Counted from the stretch's first letter, positions 42,734 through 51,951 are shown. The stretch: DNA of 64,000 bases from Halorubrum sodomense (GCF_900111935.1 NZ_FOYN01000001.1:604069-668068), one strand, 5' to 3'. Numbers and translations: made by a program. Notes: a model not told the origin generated them from the sequence alone.

Positions 42734-44540
42734 GCGGAACCGCGGTCGCGGCGCGTCCGGCGCCGAGGACGCCGCCGAAGCCCGGGGCGACTCGGCCGAG
42801 GACGAGGGACGCGTTCGCCGGCTCGATCGGGAGACGGTCGACCGGATCGCGGCCGGCGAAGTCGTTACTCGGCCGGCCCGGGTCGTCGGGGAACTGGTCG
42901 AGAACGCGCTCGACGCGGGCGCCTCCCGGGTCGAGGTCGCCGTCGACGGCGACGGCACCGACCGGATCCGGGTCGCTGACGACGGGCGAGGGATGAGCCG
43001 CGCGGACGCGGCCCGCGCCGTCGAGCGCCACGCGACGAGCAAGCTGGCGCCCGACGGCGACCCCGTCGGGGTCGACTCGCTCGGCTTCCGCGGCGAGGCG
43101 CTCGCCGCCGTCGCCGAGGCGGCCCGGCTCGAACTCGTGACCAGCCCGGGCGACGGCGTCGGCACGCGGGTCGTCGTCGACGGGACCGCGGCGGTCGGGA
43201 GTCGCTCCGAGGGGTCGGACGGCGAGCGGGACGTCACCGTCGAGCCCGCGGGTCGCGCTCGCGGGACGACGGTCGTCGTCGAGGACCTGTTCGCGACCAG
43301 GCCGGCCCGCCGTGAGTCGCTCGCGGGCGCGAGCGCGGAGTTCGCCCGGGTCTCCTCGCTCGTCGCCGACTACGCGCTGGCGAACCCCTCGGTCGCGTTC
43401 GCGCTCGACCACGACGGGTCGACCACGCTGTCGACGCCCGGAACCGACCGCACGGACGCCCTCCTCGGCGTGTACGACCGCGACACCGCGAGCCGGTCGA
43501 CGACGGTCGACGCGAGCGTCGACGCCGAACCGGAGTCGGCCAGCGTGGACCCGAACGCGGTCAACGTGGGCGTCTCGGGGATACTGGCGTATCCGTCGAT
43601 CACTCGGGCCACCCGCGATCACGTCCGCGTCTCCGTGAACGGTCGGCCGGTCCGGAACGGCCGGCTCGCGGCCGCGGTCCGCGAGGGGTACGGTCGCCTC
43701 CTCGCCGACGGCCGGGAGCCGGTGGCGGCGGTCGACGTGTCGCTGTCGCCCGACCGCGTCGACCCGAACGTCCACCCCGCCAAGCGTGAGGTGGGCCTCC
43801 GCGGCGCGGACGCGGTCGCCGAGGCGGTCGCGTCGGTCGTCACGGACGCGCTCACCGGCGCGGACCTCCGACGCTCGGCGGACGTCGCCACCGACCTCGA
43901 ATCCGCCCTTGGCCCGGTCGGCGCCGACGACGGCTCGCGGACCGGCGCGTTCGCGGACGCCGAGCCGGTCGGCGTCTTCCGCGACCTCTACGTCCTCGTC
44001 GAGGCCGGCGACGAACTCCTCGTGATCGACGGGCACGCCGCCCACGAGCGCGTGAACTACGAGCGGCTCGCCCGGGCGTTCGACGGCGAGGCGGTGCCGA
44101 CCGCGCCGCTCGACCCGCCCGCGACCGTCTCGCTGTCGGCCGACGAGGCCGCGGCCGCGAGGGCGCACGCCGAGGACCTCGCCGCGCTCGGCTTCGAGAC
44201 CGAGGCGTTCGGCGGCGGCACGCGTCGGCTTCGGACCGTCCCCGCGCCGTTCGGTCGGACCGCGGACGCCGACGCCTTCCGCGACGCGCTCGCGGCCCTT
44301 TCGGGGTCGGACGGTGACCGCGGCGCGCCGCGGGACGCGCGCGACGACCTGCTCGCGGAGCTCGCGTGTCACCCGTCGCTGAAGCGCGGCGACTTCTCCG
44401 AACTCGACGACGGCGACCGGCGAGACCTGCTCGACCGCCTCGGCGAGTGCGACCGGCCCTTCGCCTGCCCGCACGGCCGGCCGACCGTTCTCTCCGTCGA
44501 CGAGGCGACGTTCGCGGCCGGGTTCGGTCGGGACCGGTGA
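42723..44540 (+). CDS. mutL: DNA mismatch repair protein MutL (endonuclease type)
   Basis: The 605-residue protein has a GHKL ATPase N-terminus ('[29 protein letters not shown]', 'DDGRGM', 'ATSKL', 'LGFRGEALA') and a C-terminal domain with a metal site. The endonuclease motif D-x-H-A-x2-E-x4-E is present at residues 436-447 ([12 protein letters not shown]), and C-P-H-G-R-P is at 582-587. Both are hallmarks of MutL that nicks DNA. It overlaps mutS. The linker of about 60 residues between the domains is short. Confidence 0.95.
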   Translation: MTGERNRGRGASGAEDAAEARGDSAEDEGRVRRLDRETVDRIAAGEVVTRPARVVGELVENALDAGASRVEVAVDGDGTDRIRVADDGRGMSRADAARAVERHATSKLAPDGDPVGVDSLGFRGEALAAVAEAARLELVTSPGDGVGTRVVVDGTAAVGSRSEGSDGERDVTVEPAGRARGTTVVVEDLFATRPARRESLAGASAEFARVSSLVADYALANPSVAFALDHDGSTTLSTPGTDRTDALLGVYDRDTASRSTTVDASVDAEPESASVDPNAVNVGVSGILAYPSITRATRDHVRVSVNGRPVRNGRLAAAVREGYGRLLADGREPVAAVDVSLSPDRVDPNVHPAKREVGLRGADAVAEAVASVVTDALTGADLRRSADVATDLESALGPVGADDGSRTGAFADAEPVGVFRDLYVLVEAGDELLVIDGHAAHERVNYERLARAFDGEAVPTAPLDPPATVSLSADEAAAARAHAEDLAALGFETEAFGGGTRRLRTVPAPFGRTADADAFRDALAALSGSDGDRGAPRDARDDLLAELACHPSLKRGDFSELDDGDRRDLLDRLGECDRPFACPHGRPTVLSVDEATFAAGFGRDR

Positions 44541-44610
44541 GTCGCGGGTCGGGACCGGCGAGCCGGGTACCGGTGCGCTCCACGTCGAGACGGGTACGGG
44601 CCCCGACCGG

Positions 44611-44620
44611 TACCTATTAA
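44611..44620 (+). promoter_or_regulatory. TATA-like box of the 44645 gene
   Basis: TACCTATTAA lies 25-34 nt upstream of the ATG at 44645, supporting a separate promoter after mutL. Confidence 0.5.
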
Positions 44621-44644
44621 CACGACGCGGCCGCGGGTTCTCAC

Positions 44645-45163
44645 ATGGGAGAGCGGACCGACGTGACGCGGGGGTCGCTGCCGCGAGAGCGGTCGGCCGG
44701 CCGGTTCTCCGGCCCCGACGGCCTCCGCGACGTCGTCGAGCGGATCCTCGCGTGGCTTCGGGAGCGCCGCGGATCCGGCCTGGAACGCGTCTCGACGGCG
44801 ACGACGATGCGGAACGTCGTCGACACGGACGCGCTCGCCGAGGAGACGCCGGCGAAGTGGAGCGTCCGCCACGACGTGGTCACCTACGGCGCGGACTCGC
44901 TCACGGACGTGCTCGTCTTCCGGCACGACCCCAGCAGACAGGACCTCGTGGTGATGCCGGAGCGGAACACCGAGCCGGAGGGGGAGATCAGCTTCTATCA
45001 CGCCGACCGCACGAAGGGCGCGCGCCACCTGTTGTCCATCGGCGCGGACTCGCTCACGGCCGCCCTGAGCTACGTGTTAGAGCGAATCGAGCGGTTCGAG
45101 CGACTGTTCACCGGCCGCGGGACGGAGCTTCCGAGCGGCTACACCGGCCCGTCGGACCGCTGA
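44645..45163 (+). CDS. Conserved haloarchaeal protein of unknown function
   Basis: The 172-residue soluble protein has a basic N-terminal third ('LRDVVERILAWLRERRGSGLERVS') and a beta-rich remainder with 'KWSVRHDVVTYGADSLTDVLVFRHDPSRQDLVVMPERN' and 'HADRTKGARHLLSIGADSLTAALSYVLERIERFERLF'. The repeated phrase 'GADSLT' in both halves suggests a small internal duplication. There are no cysteines, membrane segments or catalytic signatures that I recognise. It converges on the mechanosensitive channel gene with 21 bp between the stops. Confidence 0.7.
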   Translation: MGERTDVTRGSLPRERSAGRFSGPDGLRDVVERILAWLRERRGSGLERVSTATTMRNVVDTDALAEETPAKWSVRHDVVTYGADSLTDVLVFRHDPSRQDLVVMPERNTEPEGEISFYHADRTKGARHLLSIGADSLTAALSYVLERIERFERLFTGRGTELPSGYTGPSDR

Positions 45164-45184
45164 GCGAGGCGGAGCGCCGGAGCT

Positions 45185-46417
45185 TCAGGCGGGGCGGTCC
45201 CGCGACCGCTCCTCGTCGTCCCCGTCGGTCCGCTCGACGCGCTCGACCGTCTCCTCGGCTTGCGCCGTCTCCGGCGGGTACGAGACGGTCCGCTGCGGGT
45301 AGGGGATCGAGATGCCGGCGTCGGCGAAGCGGTCCTGAATCCGCTCGACCACGGTCGCCTTCGAGCGCCACCGGGCCTGCGGTGTCGGCGGATCGATCCA
45401 GAAGCGGAGGTCGAGCAGGATCGCGGAGTCCCCGAACCCGGAGGGGATCGCGTACGGCTGGGGGTTGTTCGCGATCACGTTGATCCCGTTGAGGACCTCC
45501 TCAGCGATCTCGGCCGCCTCGTCGGGGTCGTCGTCGTATCCGATCCCGACCTCCATGTGGATCCGGAGGCGCCCCTCGCGGCTCCGGTTCGTGATCGCCT
45601 GGTTGGCGACGAGGTCGTTGGGCACCACGACGTACTCCCCGTCGAAGTTGCGCATGTGGGTGTTCATGATCGTGATGTCGGTGACGAACCCCTCCTCGCT
45701 GCCGATCTCCACCCAGTCGCCGATCTCGAACGGGCGGGCGAACATCAGCACGAAGCCGGCGATGAGCGACCCCAGCGTCTGCCGGGCCGCCATCCCGAGC
45801 ACGATCCCGAGGAAGCCGGCGCCGACGAGGAGGCCGCCGAGGTTCACGCCCCAGATCCCGAGGACCGTGATGGCGGCGAGCACGAGCAGCCCGACCTGCG
45901 CGAGCCGGGTGAGGAGCTGTTCCTGGTGGGCCGTGATCCGGTCGCTGTCCGCCGACAGCTCCGTGACGTACGTCTCCACCACGTCGCTGACGACGTAGGC
46001 GCCGCCGAGTAGCACCGCCGAGACGACGACCTGCGCACCGACCCTGACGGCGTTCTCCGCGACGGGCAGCACCGCGACCACGACGTCGAACCGCCCCCAC
46101 AGCGTCAGCACGGCGACGCCGGCGAGCACGAACAGCCCGAGCTGGAGGCCGCCGACCGCCAGCCTGAGGAGGAACGACGACGGGACGCCGTCGCGGAGCG
46201 TCTCGATCGCGCCTTCCGTCGACGCCCCGGCGCGGTCGTCGAGGACCCGCTCGATCCAGCCCGAAGCGACCCGCTGACCCGCACGGACGGCCCTGGGAAG
46301 CAACAGCCAGCCGATCGCGAGCGTCGCGAGGACGATACCGGCGGTGACCGCCAGCCGTCCCTCCGTGCTCGCGACGTCTCGTAACACCGCACCGATTCGG
46401 GTTCCCACTCCGGCCAT
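45185..46417 (-). CDS. mscS: Mechanosensitive ion channel of the MscS family
   Basis: The 410-residue protein has four or five predicted membrane helices, with the pore-lining TM3-type helix and beta domain 'AAITVLGIWGVNLGGLLVGAGFLGIVLGMAARQTLGSLIAGFVLMFARPFEIGDWVEIG' (about residues 195-255) followed by 'GFVTDITIMNTHMRNFDGEYVVVPNDLVANQAITNRSREGRLRI'. Such channels open under membrane tension and protect cells from osmotic downshock. A C-terminal acidic tail (DGDDEERSRD) is typical of halophile proteins. No operon partners. Confidence 0.92.
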   Translation of the reverse strand: MAGVGTRIGAVLRDVASTEGRLAVTAGIVLATLAIGWLLLPRAVRAGQRVASGWIERVLDDRAGASTEGAIETLRDGVPSSFLLRLAVGGLQLGLFVLAGVAVLTLWGRFDVVVAVLPVAENAVRVGAQVVVSAVLLGGAYVVSDVVETYVTELSADSDRITAHQEQLLTRLAQVGLLVLAAITVLGIWGVNLGGLLVGAGFLGIVLGMAARQTLGSLIAGFVLMFARPFEIGDWVEIGSEEGFVTDITIMNTHMRNFDGEYVVVPNDLVANQAITNRSREGRLRIHMEVGIGYDDDPDEAAEIAEEVLNGINVIANNPQPYAIPSGFGDSAILLDLRFWIDPPTPQARWRSKATVVERIQDRFADAGISIPYPQRTVSYPPETAQAEETVERVERTDGDDEERSRDRPA

Positions 46418-46526
46418 TACGTCCGGGGATTCGCCGCCGGCCGGATAACGGATCCGACGCGAGTCTCACCCGAGAGAATCGGGTCGGCCGGTTCGTGGAA
46501 ACGAGCCGCGGCGAGGCGCGGGTCCG

Positions 46527-47885
46527 TCACCGCCCGCGCCGGAGCTCTTCGATCAGCTGTTCGATGAGCGCCGACTGCCGGTCTAAGCGCTCGGACTGCG
46601 TCTCGACGGTGCGCCGCAACGCGGCGACCTCGTTCGCGAGGTCCGCGTCCTCGACCCCGGCGCTCTCGAACGGTGACCCGTCGAACGCGTCGTCGTCCGG
46701 ACCGGCGGCGTCCGTCTCGACGCCGGGGGCGACGGAGTCGGCGTCGGCGGCGTCGGAGACGGGGTCTCCGGTCGTCGAACCGGCGACCGTCGAGTCCGCC
46801 GCGACCGTCTCACCGTCGGCCGAGGACGCGGGTTCGCCCCCCGCCTCTCGTTCGCTCCCGTCGTCGACGGACGCGGCCCCGGTCGGCTCCGAGCCGAGGG
46901 AATCCGTCGCGGTCGCGTCGTCGAGCGGGTCTGCCCCCGTCGCGTCGTCCACGGACGCGTCCGCGGCGAGCGGGTCTCCGTCCAGCGGGTCGTCGTCCTC
47001 GTCGGCCGAACCGTCGGAATCGGCCGAATTCAATCCTGGGGCGGCCGATTCCGAGGTGTTATCGCCTTCGACGGGCGGGTCCGACCTGCCACCGAGGTCG
47101 GCGGCACCGGCCGACTCGTTCGGTCCGGTTCCGATCCCGTCGGCGTCGGCCTCCGCGTCGGCGGCCGGGGACGCCGAGAGCGGGTCGGGCCCCTCGCCGA
47201 AGTCGGTCGCGCCGCTCGCCTCCGCGTCCGGGGCCGACTCGTCGGCCTCGGCGGCGGCGACGCGGAACTCCTCTACGCTGTCGACCTCGTGGAACGAACA
47301 CACCGCGTCGGCGAGCGTCTCCCGGACCGCGCGGGCGGACTCGTTGGGGGCCTTGAACCGCTCCGAACGGCCGTCGTGGACGAGGACGATCGCGGTGGCG
47401 ACCGTCCCCTCCTCGAAGTCGAGCCCGGTGAGGTCCGCGTAGTGGAACTCCTCGAACTCGGGGTCCCAGACGGCCGAGCCGACGTGTTTGACCAGCCGCT
47501 CGCTGGTGACGATCAGGGTGAGCTCCGAGAAGCGGAAGGTGCGCACGACCGTCTCGCCGGGGCCCGTGACGCCGCTCGCCGAGAGGACGCCGGCGAGGAT
47601 CGGGTGGAGGACGTCGTCGACGCGCTTGGCGGGGACCGAGAGCGTCTCGTCGCCGTCGAGGCCGTACCCGAGGGTGATCTTCGCCTTGCGGCGGCCCGTC
47701 GAGACCTCGATGCGCTCGACGTCGTGGCCGTACTCGTCGACGGACTCGTCGGACAGGAGCCCGTCTCCGCGGAAGACCAGGGTCCGGGTGGGCGTGACCG
47801 CGAGTCGATCGTCGCCGCCCAGCGGCACCTCGGCGACGACGTCCTCGTCGCCGACGGTCGCCGCGAGCAGTTCGGGGAGGCTCAT
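46527..47885 (-). CDS. Cytoplasmic protein with N-terminal PH-like domains and a long acidic, coiled-coil tail
   Basis: The 452-residue protein begins with two beta-rich modules ('DEDVVAEVPLGGDDRLAVTPTRTLVFRGDGLLSDESV' and 'FRFSELTLIVTSERLVKHVGSAVWDPEFEEFHYADLTGLDFEEG'), which look like bacterial PH (YokE/DUF) folds. Residues 205-405 are disordered and very rich in Asp, Ala, Ser and Gly. The last 45 residues form a coiled coil ('DLANEVAALRRTVETQSERLDRQSALIEQLIEELRRG'), a likely oligomerisation element. No activity is recognised. The chosen ATG at 47885 is the first that leads into the domain. Confidence 0.72.
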   Translation of the reverse strand: MSLPELLAATVGDEDVVAEVPLGGDDRLAVTPTRTLVFRGDGLLSDESVDEYGHDVERIEVSTGRRKAKITLGYGLDGDETLSVPAKRVDDVLHPILAGVLSASGVTGPGETVVRTFRFSELTLIVTSERLVKHVGSAVWDPEFEEFHYADLTGLDFEEGTVATAIVLVHDGRSERFKAPNESARAVRETLADAVCSFHEVDSVEEFRVAAAEADESAPDAEASGATDFGEGPDPLSASPAADAEADADGIGTGPNESAGAADLGGRSDPPVEGDNTSESAAPGLNSADSDGSADEDDDPLDGDPLAADASVDDATGADPLDDATATDSLGSEPTGAASVDDGSEREAGGEPASSADGETVAADSTVAGSTTGDPVSDAADADSVAPGVETDAAGPDDDAFDGSPFESAGVEDADLANEVAALRRTVETQSERLDRQSALIEQLIEELRRGR

Positions 47886-48050
47886 ACGCCGGGGATACGC
47901 CGCGCCCGGCATAAATCCGCTGGGTCGACCGCGAGCGCGGGGCCGTCGGGTTCGCCCCGCTCGGAAACGGGGGCGCCTTCGGTCCGATTCACCGCCGGAA
48001 GCGGCCGCCCGCGGCGATCTGCGATCGGTTCACAACCCTCCGACGGATGG

Positions 48051-48060
48051 GAAGGTTAAA
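48051..48060 (+). promoter_or_regulatory. TATA-like box of the tRNA-Met gene
   Basis: GAAGGTTAAA lies 28-37 nt upstream of the first base of the tRNA, the expected distance for an archaeal tRNA promoter. Confidence 0.5.
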
Positions 48061-48087
48061 GAGTCTCATCGCGGTACGAACTGGTGA

Positions 48088-48241
48088 GGCCGGGTGGCTT
48101 AGCTGGACATAGCGCCGCACTCATAGGGTTCGGAGATTCGGTGCGGTGACGCCTTGGAAGCGTCCGCGTCCTTCCCGTGGCTCCGCCGAGCCTCGGACCT
48201 GGGACATGCGGAGATCGTGGGTTCGGAGCCCACCCCGGCCA
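48088..48241 (+). tRNA. Elongator tRNA-Met (anticodon CAT) with an intron
   Basis: The acceptor stem pairs GGCCGGG (48088-48094) with CCCGGCC (48234-48240), and A48241 is the discriminator. The anticodon stem is CCGCA/TGCGG and the loop C-T-CAT-A-A gives Met. The T arm is GTGGG-TTCGGAG-CCCAC. An 80-nt intron occupies 48126-48205, between A37 and A38, the canonical archaeal site; haloarchaeal elongator tRNA-Met genes commonly have one here. The CCA end is not encoded. Downstream begins the low-GC accessory region. Confidence 0.93.
48126..48205 (+). other. tRNA-Met intron (80 nt)
   Basis: The intron lies between positions 37 and 38 of the tRNA, in the anticodon loop. It is expected to be removed by the archaeal splicing endonuclease at a bulge-helix-bulge. 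Its ends, GGGTTCGGAG and ACCTGGGAC, were located by fitting the anticodon stem; I did not verify a perfect bulge-helix-bulge by folding. Confidence 0.85.
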
Positions 48242-48524
48242 TACAATCTATTCTATTCAGTTACTGACAAATATCTGATTAATTGGGGTCTGATCTCAAA
48301 TGACTCCACAGAAACCTCGTTAATAGTGAGAAGTGAAGTTGAGACTACAGTGGGTTTAGCGGGGCTGTGATGCGTTGTTTCGGGCGAATTTTCGAGGCGA
48401 AGCTGCTTCGGATCTACTCTCGATAGTCTTCTGGTGGCGTACTACCAACTAAACCGGTGAATTTCCAAGATCTCCGACAGTGTTGCCACTCAGGAATCCG
48501 GACTACCCCGGACAGAGTATCTCT
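48242..48524. other. Non-coding region containing the left flank of a transposase gene
   Basis: No gene is seen. From 48333 the sequence GTGAAGTTGAGACTACAGTGGG matches the region starting at 55068; in both places it lies about 190 bp beyond the transposase stop codon, so it is probably the insertion-sequence end. The 48242-48332 part is AT-rich and holds nothing recognisable. Confidence 0.5.
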
Positions 48525-50330
48525 CTATCCGATTCCAGTTTCCTTCTTCAGCAGCGTCAGCGTATTGTCGGCTGTTACGATCGGCGAATGTTCATACTCA
48601 CCCGTCAGCTCGACTTGGACGAGCAAATCGACCGCTCGCCAAATCGAGTACAAGAGACACGCGAATGCGAAGTAGAAGAATCGGAGCCCGAAATTCTTCG
48701 ACGTCGTCGCCGCCATGAACCGCTTTATCGATCGATAGCCACTCTCGATTTCCCACCGGTAGCCGTACTCCGTGAGGTGTCCGCTCCCCCGGTTCGTCAT
48801 GAACACCGAGTACTGCCGATGATCGTCGTGCTCGGAGTCCTCTTTCCGGCGGTAGATCAGCGTCGTCTCGTGCCACTCATTCTTTCCGAGATGGAGCTTC
48901 CGGTCGGTCTCGTAGCGGTCTTGGTCGCGCTGGAGCAATCGCTTGGCCTGGGCTTTCTCGCTGGTCTGCATTCGCTTCGGCACGACGTATGAAAGCCCGC
49001 GCTGGCTGATCATCTCCAGGATGTGCTGGCTGTCGAACTCCCGATCCATCAGCACGTTATCGACGTGTACCAACTCTTCAGCCGAATCCAGCAAGTCCTC
49101 GACGATTTCCAGTCGTGTCTCCCCCTTTCGGACGGGGCGGGCATCGAGGACCAGCGGGACGGCGTTGCCGACTAACTGGACGGACGCCCACTGGTAAGCA
49201 TACTCGTCGGTCTTCTCCTTCGTCCCGATGATCTCGTCCTCGTGGCCCGTGCGGTTACCTGTGAACGGGTCAGCTTCGGTAATGTCGATCGCGACGATTC
49301 CGGCTCGAAAGAACTGCTCTGTCTCGGCAACTTCGTTCAGGAGCCGAGTGATGGCCTGCCGGTACATCGCTCGAACCTGTTCAATCGAGAGGTTCCGAAT
49401 CTGCCCCCGATGGGCGTGCCCCAGCGGCGTCCGATCCCGAGTCGATTCGTAGACGAAACTGCGAGCCCCTTCGTTCGCAGCCAGCCGCTCACGAAGACCC
49501 AGATACGTTTGTAAGTCCCAGTACGCGTTCTCATGGATTTCACAGCCATCACCACGGTCCAACGAGAATGACGGGAAGACGACTCGGCTGACGTGATCGC
49601 TGATCTTCGCTGCTTCTTCCAAAATAGTCTGGTCGTCAAGATCGGTCTCCATAGACTCTTCGTTGTGGTACTGGAGCTTCCGTTCCGGGTCACGAGGAAC
49701 CGCAACACCGGCATTCTGGGCGTTGATGAGGGTCGTCCGAGCCGTTCTCTCGACAGTCTCACGGAGCTTGGCACTGAAGCGCTCATTCCAACTGCGCCAG
49801 AGAGTCGACTGGTCGGGAACGGAATCGAACCCAAGCGATCGACGGGTTTCAGAGTGCTGACGGAGATACTCGACGAGCGCGGTTTCGTGATCCCAGCCGT
49901 ACACTTCTTTCAGCAGGAACGCTCTGAAGAGCTGTGGCATCTCATATCGGGTCGGACCGGAGTACTGGTCGTGGGGACTGAACTCCACGTAGGACAGTAG
50001 ATACTGACAGACCAACCCCTCGACCGAGTTGTGAGCGCTGTGTTCGAACCAGATTCCAGAGACAGTCCGGAAATCCTCAATGAGCGCAGTCAGTGAACTT
50101 TGGTCGTACAGTGGCGTCGCGTCGTAGGCCGGCCAATCGACGTGTGGGCGTTGAGCGATTCGTCGAAAGACATCACGGCGGGAAGTGTCACTCGGGACCA
50201 CTAGAACTCCATGCCCCTGACTCGTGTACGGACTCATCTCCATCGAAAGATGTGCGGTACTGTCCGAAACGGGCCAATTCCAACTTTGCTGCCAGTCCTC
50301 TACTATCAGGCTGAGTCGAGACCACGGGAA
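48333..50330 (-). mobile_element. Insertion sequence, copy 1 (boundaries approximate)
   Basis: Contains the transposase at 48525-50243. The left end shares a roughly 40-bp block with copy 2, starting GTGAAGTTGAGACTACAGTG. The right boundary is uncertain because I could not find the inverted repeat of the left end near 50250-50330. The element lies between tRNA-Met and the redox gene set. Confidence 0.6.
48525..50243 (-). CDS. DDE transposase, IS4-superfamily-like, copy 1
   Basis: The 572-residue protein has DDE-type features: 'GIVAIDITEADPF' (first aspartate), 'DNVLMDREFDSQHI' (second) and 'YGYRWEIESGYRSIKRF' near the C-terminus (glutamate, YREK-like). A 2-residue-different tail, 'ADNTLTLLKKETGIG', ends it. 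It is about 75-80% like copy 2 at 55259-56935 with patches of near identity. The first 25 residues (MEMSPYTSQGHGVLVVPSDT) are absent or different in copy 2. The exact IS family is uncertain; I did not match it to a named haloarchaeal element. Confidence 0.88.
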   Translation of the reverse strand: MEMSPYTSQGHGVLVVPSDTSRRDVFRRIAQRPHVDWPAYDATPLYDQSSLTALIEDFRTVSGIWFEHSAHNSVEGLVCQYLLSYVEFSPHDQYSGPTRYEMPQLFRAFLLKEVYGWDHETALVEYLRQHSETRRSLGFDSVPDQSTLWRSWNERFSAKLRETVERTARTTLINAQNAGVAVPRDPERKLQYHNEESMETDLDDQTILEEAAKISDHVSRVVFPSFSLDRGDGCEIHENAYWDLQTYLGLRERLAANEGARSFVYESTRDRTPLGHAHRGQIRNLSIEQVRAMYRQAITRLLNEVAETEQFFRAGIVAIDITEADPFTGNRTGHEDEIIGTKEKTDEYAYQWASVQLVGNAVPLVLDARPVRKGETRLEIVEDLLDSAEELVHVDNVLMDREFDSQHILEMISQRGLSYVVPKRMQTSEKAQAKRLLQRDQDRYETDRKLHLGKNEWHETTLIYRRKEDSEHDDHRQYSVFMTNRGSGHLTEYGYRWEIESGYRSIKRFMAATTSKNFGLRFFYFAFACLLYSIWRAVDLLVQVELTGEYEHSPIVTADNTLTLLKKETGIG

Positions 50331-50332
50331 GG

Positions 50333-51043
50333 TCAGTCACCGATTGCGGTGATAATGTGGAGGACGAGGATGATGGCAGTGACAACAGTCAGCAAGACGT
50401 GTATTCGTCGCCATCGTGAAAAGAGAGTCTCTTTTGTGACAGTCAGCACACGGCCAACGACTGACGGTGTCTCATCTCCTCGTCCAAGCCGGACGACGTG
50501 TCGATGTAGATATCGACCATACAGGCCACTCGCCACCTCTACACCGAGCAAGACAGCAACTGCGAGACCGAGGCCTTCCCACTCTTCGACAGCAATGAAG
50601 TGTGGCAGCGTTAGTGCCGTCCCGATGAGAACGACCCACTGGTGTGTTTGTAACTGATACCGACGGTACTGCACCGGCAGCAATCGCTTTCGCTTTACAA
50701 GACTGTACCCGAGGACACCGAAGACGAGAAGGACAACGCCAGCTTCAACCACACCAATGTACGGAGCCTCATTCACTTCGCCACCAAGGCCCCACCAATC
50801 TCCAATCAGACTCGCGCCTGTCTCATCTTCGTCCGAATCCTCTGCATCTTCACCTTCCTCTTCCTCACCCTCCAATTCATCCACGTCCGCAACAGGAGGG
50901 AGTGACTGTTCTGTTGCGTCAAGATTTTTCACGACTATATGATCACCATCTACTGGTGATGCCCCCGCTTGAACAGTGCCGACTCCACTAACGACCAGAA
51001 TGAGCACAACGGCGAGACCGACTTGCGATAATCGATTATACAT
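50333..51043 (-). CDS. Predicted diheme b-type membrane cytochrome, protein 1
   Basis: The 236-residue protein has a signal peptide (residues 1-28), an acidic extracytosolic stretch (about 55-76: ELEGEEEEGEDAEDSDEDETG), a membrane helix near 96-116 and then at least four helices. Two helices carry paired histidines with the spacing of bis-histidyl heme pairs: His134-His148 and His215-His229, both H-x13-H. This matches ferric-reductase/cytochrome b561-type diheme proteins. The start at 51043 is supported by the shared upstream motif 33 nt away. It is transcribed away from the ApbE operon. Heme binding is a prediction from spacing only. Confidence 0.75.
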   Translation of the reverse strand: MYNRLSQVGLAVVLILVVSGVGTVQAGASPVDGDHIVVKNLDATEQSLPPVADVDELEGEEEEGEDAEDSDEDETGASLIGDWWGLGGEVNEAPYIGVVEAGVVLLVFGVLGYSLVKRKRLLPVQYRRYQLQTHQWVVLIGTALTLPHFIAVEEWEGLGLAVAVLLGVEVASGLYGRYLHRHVVRLGRGDETPSVVGRVLTVTKETLFSRWRRIHVLLTVVTAIILVLHIITAIGD

Positions 51044-51075
51044 ATCTAGCTGTGGGTACGGTATCAAAAAGTGTG

Positions 51076-51098
51076 TTCGCGTCCAGTCATCGAATCGT
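51076..51098 (-). promoter_or_regulatory. Shared upstream motif, copy 1
   Basis: Plus-strand text TTCGCGTCCAGTCATCGAAT followed by CGT. On the minus strand it lies 33 nt upstream of the ATG at 51043, so it sits just upstream of the expected TATA position. Confidence 0.7.
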
Positions 51099-51211
51099 AT
51101 GCGTCCACACAGTATTCTGGCATAATACGAAGGGCTCAACGCAGGTGCCCGGGACTACTGTGCCTGCAGACGGTTACTTTACAATAGCGGATAGGTTTGA
51201 TCCGCGATCAG

Positions 51212-51781
51212 CTAATCTTCGTCATCATCGTCGGACTGGTCGTCAGAGTCATCATCGTCGGACTGGTCGTCAGAGTCATCATCGTCGGACTGGTCGTCAG
51301 AGTCATCATCGTCGGACTGGTCGTCGGAGTCAGAGTCTGAATCAGGGTTGCCAGCGTCATCCTCATCAGAGTTTTCGTCACCTTCGTTCTCGTTTGAGCT
51401 GTCGTCAGAAACCGTATCCTCTGAATCCGAATTGTCGTCGGTGTCGGTCTCGTTGAGGTCGTCAGTGTCTGTCTCGTTGATGTCGTCAGTGTCTGTCTCG
51501 TTGATGTCGTCGATATCGATGGTCTCACTCGGGGTGTCGGCAGTCAAGCTATCGGATGCACTATCATCGGAAAAGAGTGCTCCGAGCGAATCAAATAGCG
51601 ATAGTCCGCTAAGTGACTCTATCCCTATCTCACTCGTCCCCGTAGCAGTACTGTTCGTTTCTTGATCAGCATCTGCTGTTTGGTTCGCGGGCGCGGCGGT
51701 GGCGGAACCAGTTGCTGCTGCACCTGCACTCAATATTAGCAAGGCAACGAGCGCGATACTGGTTATCTTGTTCCTTGGCAT
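51212..51781 (-). CDS. Secreted Asp/Ser-rich acidic protein
   Basis: The 189-residue protein has a signal peptide (MPRNKITSIALVALLILSAGAAATGSATAAPA) and a mature part of 155 residues that is extremely acidic. It contains three INETDTDD/LNETDTDD units and at least four SDDQSDDDD units at the C-terminus, encoded by a 27-bp tandem repeat at about 51218-51322. No fold other than disorder is expected; the Asp density suggests calcium or other cation binding. The shared upstream motif lies 36 nt before the ATG. It is upstream of the diheme protein gene in the same direction, separated by 168 bp. Confidence 0.75.
   Translation of the reverse strand: MPRNKITSIALVALLILSAGAAATGSATAAPANQTADADQETNSTATGTSEIGIESLSGLSLFDSLGALFSDDSASDSLTADTPSETIDIDDINETDTDDINETDTDDLNETDTDDNSDSEDTVSDDSSNENEGDENSDEDDAGNPDSDSDSDDQSDDDDSDDQSDDDDSDDQSDDDDSDDQSDDDDED
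51218..51322 (-). repeat. 27-bp tandem repeat encoding SDDQSDDDD
   Basis: Four nearly identical 27-bp units (plus-strand core CATCATCGTCGGACTGGTCGT) encode Ser-Asp-Asp-Gln-Ser-Asp-Asp-Asp-Asp. The units are contiguous, in frame and differ by few bases. Confidence 0.9.
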
Positions 51782-51816
51782 TGCAATCCCACATAGGTAC
51801 AGTTTACAAAATAGCA

Positions 51817-51863
51817 TTCGCGTCCATCTATCGAATCGTCGTACAACCATCGAATCGTCTGCG
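51817..51863 (-). promoter_or_regulatory. Shared upstream motif, copy 2 (two half-sites)
   Basis: Plus-strand text TTCGCGTCCATCTATCGAAT is followed after CGTC by a second half-site GTACAACCATCGAATCG. On the minus strand it lies 36 nt upstream of the ATG at 51781. Confidence 0.75.
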
Positions 51864-51951
51864 TGCACAGGGTCAGACAGACACTGATCGCACCAGATGC
51901 CTGGTAACCGAATCACATGCGTGCTCAGAACCCATTTCATGTCCTGAACAG

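Noticed and set aside
42189..44474. Minus-strand ORF of 761 codons opposite mutS and mutL
   Set aside because: Shadow of genes with clear MutS and MutL motifs; no homology pattern.
50244..50332. Right-end inverted repeat of the IS copy 1
   Set aside because: I looked for the reverse complement of GTTGAGACTACAGTGGG and found none here or near 56950, so the right end is left approximate.
51218..51322. Possible CRISPR-like array
   Set aside because: The 27-bp units have no spacers and encode an in-frame acidic repeat of a secreted protein.
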